From: an uncultured Planctomycetota bacterium
GTDB lineage: Bacteria > Planctomycetota > UBA1135 > GCA-002686595
Direction: 5' to 3'
NCBI GenBank assembly: GCA_903829565.1
Contig: CAIKQM010000310.1
Location: 1-8,848 of the forward strand
Length of the DNA stretch: 8,848 bases
The notes under the pieces were generated by a model. That model was given only the letters and a program-made list of their open reading frames with translations, did no database searches and was not told the DNA's origin. Within the stretch, counting starts at the first letter, position 1, and each line of letters opens with the position of its first letter. Positions 6,713 through 8,848 of this stretch are shown here, one piece after another. The translations under genes were made by a program, and so were the position numbers.

Positions 6713-7153
6713 TGCTTCGGAATCGAGAATCAAAGTTACGGGCCCGTCGTTGGCCAGCTCGACCAGCATTTCGGCCCCAAATCGGCCCTCGTGCACCACT
6801 AGGCCAGCCGATTCCAAGTTCCTACGCACCCGGGCAAGGAGTTCTTGTGCTAGGGCGGGATCCGCGGCCCGGTCAAAGGACGGCCGGCGCCCCTTCTTGT
6901 TGTCCGCGGCCAGAGTGAACTGGCTAACCAGCAAAATCGGCCGCTGGAGCTCCAAGGCCGAGAGGTTCATCTTGCCGGCCGCGTCCTCAAAGCAGCGCAG
7001 GTGCACCAGCTTATCCGCCATCCAATCTGCTTGGGGCGGACCGTCGCCCTTCATCACGCAGCACAGAACCAGGAGCCCCGGCCCGATTTCACCGGTCGGC
7101 ACACCCGCGACCGTGACTTTGGCACGTAGGACGCGCTGCACGACGGCTCTCAC
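6692..7153 (-). CDS. dtd: D-aminoacyl-tRNA deacylase
   Basis: DTD hydrolyses D-amino acids (and glycine mischarged on tRNA-Ala) from tRNAs, a chirality proofreading step in the cytoplasm. The 153-residue product has the normal family length. Diagnostic motifs are present: MRAVVQRVLRAKV at the N-terminus, LLVSQFTLAAD (74-84) containing the SQFTL active-site motif with Thr80, GRRPSFDRAA (88-97), and NDGPVT (135-140) carrying the Gly-cis-Pro motif at 137-138 that reads the D-side chain across the dimer. The GTG start at 7153 is chosen because it gives this canonical N-terminus. An AGGGG lies 7 bases upstream. It begins one base after the TAG of the TPR-like gene, so it is very likely co-transcribed with it; the link looks organisational rather than functional. 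The gene runs into the HU promoter at its 3' end. Confidence 0.96.
   Translation of the reverse strand: MRAVVQRVLRAKVTVAGVPTGEIGPGLLVLCCVMKGDGPPQADWMADKLVHLRCFEDAAGKMNLSALELQRPILLVSQFTLAADNKKGRRPSFDRAADPALAQELLARVRRNLESAGLVVHEGRFGAEMLVELANDGPVTLILDSEALTQVAT
6693..6706. repeat. Inverted repeat inside the HU promoter spacer, possible operator
   Basis: CAAGT-CGCA-ACTTG is a perfect 5-base inverted repeat with a 4-base centre. It lies within the 18-base spacer between the predicted -35 and -10 boxes of the HU-family gene and at the 3' end of dtd. It could be a repressor site or a weak stem at the end of dtd. GTCGCAA within it recurs at 6646-6652. The repeat is short, so chance occurrence is possible. 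Confidence 0.25.
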
Positions 7154-7154
7154 G

Positions 7155-8234
7155 CTATTGCCCCTGTGCGGGCTGTCCCCCGCGAGCTGCCACCAGGCGC
7201 TCGTAGCGGATGCGCGCCCGCGTCGCGCGCAACAGGTCGAGTAGTTGGCCCGAGTTCTCTTGGCTTTCGTACACGCGCAACCACAGCGCTTCGGCAGCCG
7301 CCGGGTCAGCCAGCGGGCCCTCCAACAGAATGGCATGTTGCACCAAAGGCAACAGGTCTTCCGGAGCCGCAGTGGCCGCCGCACGCGCGGAGCGCACCGC
7401 CGCTTCGGCATCGCCGCCGGCCTCGGACGCCGCGGCGCGGGCCGTTTCCAAACGCGCCAAATCCACCAACCAAGGGTCGACCTGCGCCAACCACTTGCGC
7501 GCCTCGGGCACATCGTCCGCGGCCAAGGACAGCAGCGCGAGGTCCAATTCGGCGGCGGCCACGCGCGCGGGGTCCATGCGGATGTCATCGCGTGCGCGCT
7601 CGAGCCAACCGCGCAGCATCGCCGCGCCTTGAGCCTGCGAACCGTGGCGCGCGGCAATCCACGCCTCAAGCCAATAGGCGTGGCTATGGCCTGCATCGAG
7701 GGCGCGCGCCTTGGAGGCTTCGGCCTTGGCTTCTTCGTAGGCACCCAAGCGCGCCGCACGCGCTCCCAAGGCGTAGTGCAACCAGACCGCATCTTCCGGA
7801 GGCGGATCGGGCACGGTTGCCGCCTTGGTCAACGCTTCCCATTCCGTCGCATCATCAAGCGCCGTACGCGCGGCCAACAACCAAGCGCGCACATCTCCGC
7901 GCTGACGGGCCTCGAACCACCAGCCCTGCGGATCGGGCAAACGCCCTGCAAGGCGCGCCGCTTCGCGCTGCGCATCTTGCATCCACAAGGCGTACATCCT
8001 GTGGCGCGGATCGTCTTGGTGCAGTTGGGCGAAGATCGCTTGCGCATCGGCCGCACGACCACCGAGCAAAGCTTCGCGGCCCGCCGCAAAGGCCGGGCGT
8101 GTGGTGGGGCTGAGCTCGTCCAGCTTGGTCTCGGAGACGGGCATGACGGCAATCGGCCGCCCCTTGCAGCTCCACTGCGGCAGCACGCACGCCAGCGCGC
8201 ACACCAGCACCGCGGCCCATCCATTGGAGCGCAT
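7155..8234 (-). CDS. Exported TPR-like repeat protein, function unknown
   Basis: A 359-residue, alanine-rich, probably all-helical protein. The N-terminus (MRSNGW, then hydrophobic AAVLVCALACVL to about residue 18) looks like an export signal. Cys23 follows Gln-Trp-Ser, a poor lipobox, so lipid attachment is possible but uncertain; Cys16 is a weaker alternative. The rest has degenerate TPR-like helix pairs, for example 49-75 (AGREALLGGRAADAQAIFAQ), 147-180 (LHYALGARAARLGAYEEAKA) and about 225-300. TPR proteins act as scaffolds, and an envelope role is plausible (inference). No catalytic motif was seen. ATG at 8234 lies 3 bases after the TAA of the lipoprotein gene, and GAAGG about 10 bases upstream could serve as ribosome site. 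It ends one base before dtd. The lipoprotein-TPR adjacency hints at a shared envelope function. I do not recognise a named family. Confidence 0.75.
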   Translation of the reverse strand: MRSNGWAAVLVCALACVLPQWSCKGRPIAVMPVSETKLDELSPTTRPAFAAGREALLGGRAADAQAIFAQLHQDDPRHRMYALWMQDAQREAARLAGRLPDPQGWWFEARQRGDVRAWLLAARTALDDATEWEALTKAATVPDPPPEDAVWLHYALGARAARLGAYEEAKAEASKARALDAGHSHAYWLEAWIAARHGSQAQGAAMLRGWLERARDDIRMDPARVAAAELDLALLSLAADDVPEARKWLAQVDPWLVDLARLETARAAASEAGGDAEAAVRSARAAATAAPEDLLPLVQHAILLEGPLADPAAAEALWLRVYESQENSGQLLDLLRATRARIRYERLVAARGGQPAQGQ

Positions 8235-8237
8235 GCC

Positions 8238-8720
8238 TTACTGACCTTCGATCTGACCTTCGATGCGCAAGACGGCTTGACGCACTTCTTGGCCGGTAGC
8301 CAGATCCTTGTAGAGCACATCGCCACGCGCCTGCACGACGACGGGCACATTGCCCGGGCGCTCCAGCACCTGCAGGCTGCGCGTGGCCACGATCACCAGC
8401 TGGTCGAGCTGGCCGCGGATTTCGCCTTGTCCATTATTTTTGACACGCACCGACTGCAGCAGGCCTTCCGGCAAGGTTTGCACGCGCACATCGTGCGCCG
8501 CCGTATCGGGACGCGTCACCACATGATCCAACAGGCCCGCCGGACCTTCGATGCGCACCTCTTCGGCGAACAACACATTGCGCCCCATGAAACGCGTGGT
8601 CCACGGCTTGGGCGCGGCTTGATTGGGCGCCTCTGAGCTTCCGGCAGAGCCACTCGAGGACGATGACTTGCAGCCCGCCATGAGCACGACTGCACAGCAC
8701 ACAAGGTGAGAGATCTTCAT
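8238..8720 (-). CDS. Small lipoprotein, function unknown, possibly LptA/LptC-like
   Basis: A 160-residue predicted lipoprotein. The N-terminus is Met-Lys, a hydrophobic stretch, then LMAGC (13-17) as lipobox with Cys17 the lipidated residue. A Ser/Gly/Ala-rich linker follows (about 19-38). The remaining 120 residues alternate short hydrophobic and polar segments (for example LDQLVIVAT and VPVVVQARGDVLY), suggesting beta strands. The pattern faintly recalls the LptA/LptC/OstA beta-jellyroll proteins of lipopolysaccharide transport, but I see no diagnostic motif and do not assign it. ATG at 8720 is chosen because it places the signal peptide at the N-terminus; an in-frame TTG at 8771 would add 17 residues from repeat DNA and bury the signal. 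The C-terminus IEGQIEGQ is made by a 12-base tandem duplication. It is 3 bases upstream of the TPR-like gene. Confidence 0.78.
   Translation of the reverse strand: MKISHLVCCAVVLMAGCKSSSSSGSAGSSEAPNQAAPKPWTTRFMGRNVLFAEEVRIEGPAGLLDHVVTRPDTAAHDVRVQTLPEGLLQSVRVKNNGQGEIRGQLDQLVIVATRSLQVLERPGNVPVVVQARGDVLYKDLATGQEVRQAVLRIEGQIEGQ
8241..8264. repeat. Perfect 12-base tandem duplication at the 3' end of the lipoprotein gene
   Basis: CTGACCTTCGAT occurs twice in direct tandem with no mismatch. On the minus strand each copy codes for Ile-Glu-Gly-Gln, giving the protein end IEGQIEGQ before the TAA. Each copy also contains GAAGG on the minus strand, and the copy nearer the next gene is about 10 bases from its ATG. 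It is a recent in-frame duplication by appearance. Confidence 0.9.
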
Positions 8721-8745
8721 CGGTAGGTAGCGCAGATTGGCGGTA

Positions 8746-8771
8746 GTTGTCTTGTCAAGTTGTTTTGTCAA
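8746..8771. repeat. Tandem 13-base repeat upstream of the lipoprotein gene
   Basis: Two adjacent 13-base units, 8746-8758 and 8759-8771, differ at one base (8751 C versus 8764 T). On the minus strand each begins with TTGACA, a perfect -35 consensus, so TTGACA occurs twice, 13 bases apart, upstream of the ATG at 8720. No convincing -10 box stands 16-19 bases after either. The pair is visibly AT-richer than its surroundings. It may be a tandem regulator site or part of a promoter. CGGTAG also recurs 20 bases apart at 8721 and 8741. Confidence 0.8.
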
Positions 8772-8848
8772 CGCAAGCCGCAGGCCGCGAGAGCCCGGTC
8801 CCGCACAGCGACGGCACGCTCACGCGCTTGCGCCGCGCCGCGCGCCAA
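8768..8848 (-). CDS. C-terminal end of an unidentified protein (5' part outside window)
   Basis: Starting from the right edge, one minus-strand frame gives 26 codons ending in TGA at 8770-8768. The peptide is Ala/Arg-rich and helical in look, with RERAVAVRDRALAACGLR at its end. The pattern recalls C-terminal helices such as that of tryptophanyl-tRNA synthetase, but the piece is far too short to assign. The frame fits the orientation of the downstream genes and stops at the promoter-side repeat. A second minus-strand frame is also open here, so even the coding status is uncertain. Confidence 0.4.
   Translation of the reverse strand: MARGAAQARERAVAVRDRALAACGLR

Noticed and set aside
7154..7792. 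Minus-strand extension of the dtd frame upstream of 7153
   Set aside because: It overlaps the TPR-like gene in another frame and is Arg/Trp/Cys-rich without domain content; the GTG at 7153 gives the canonical DTD N-terminus.
7245..8636. Long plus-strand open frame (over 460 codons) opposite the TPR-like and lipoprotein genes
   Set aside because: Same antisense effect; it crosses two genes and their junction, and its composition is that of a reverse-strand artefact.
8721..8771. TTG start at 8771 for the lipoprotein gene
   Set aside because: It would put 17 residues encoded by the tandem repeat before the signal peptide; the ATG at 8720 gives a proper lipoprotein N-terminus.

Overview
The window is GC-rich bacterial chromosome with densely packed housekeeping genes. 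It holds eight complete protein genes plus two partial ones cut by the edges. All lie on the minus strand except one plus-strand PLP enzyme. No rRNA, tRNA, CRISPR array, insertion sequence or phage gene was seen. The predicted lipoproteins, the RRQxGYGRGGRM-type chorismate synthase, the MutS2 without an Smr domain, the HU protein with a Pro/Lys/Ala tail and the scarcity of good Shine-Dalgarno sequences would suit a Gram-negative-type, deep-branching lineage such as Planctomycetota or Myxococcota. This assignment is an inference; no marker gene here settles it.

Left block (1-4925, minus strand; transcription runs right to left). A GT-C type membrane glycosyltransferase (3276-4925) is followed almost without a gap by mutS2 (1128-3272). 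After 48 bases comes a stand-alone response-regulator receiver protein (591-1079), whose stop overlaps the GTG start of aroC (1-594, C-terminus outside the window). Spacing suggests one transcript starting near 4927. The functions (envelope glycosylation, DNA/ribosome maintenance, signalling, aromatic amino acid synthesis) are not obviously related.

Middle (4926-6183). A 50-base divergent intergenic region separates the left block from the plus-strand cystathionine gamma-synthase/gamma-lyase family gene (4976-6166). -10-like boxes lie very close to both start codons. A 12-base palindrome lies between the convergent ends of this gene and the HU gene.

Right block (6184-8848, minus strand). In order of transcription: the C-terminal end of an unidentified protein (8768-8848), a small lipoprotein (8238-8720), a TPR-like exported protein (7155-8234), dtd for D-aminoacyl-tRNA deacylase (6692-7153), and an HU/IHF-family DNA-binding protein (6184-6600). 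Lipoprotein, TPR gene and dtd are spaced by 3 and 1 bases and look like one operon. The HU gene appears to have its own promoter inside the 3' end of dtd, with a small inverted repeat in the -35/-10 spacer.

I found no convincing new multi-gene system. The points most worth checking are the Smr-less MutS2 next to a lone receiver protein, the tandem 13-base repeat upstream of the lipoprotein gene, the possibly leaderless divergent promoters, and the tailed HU protein.
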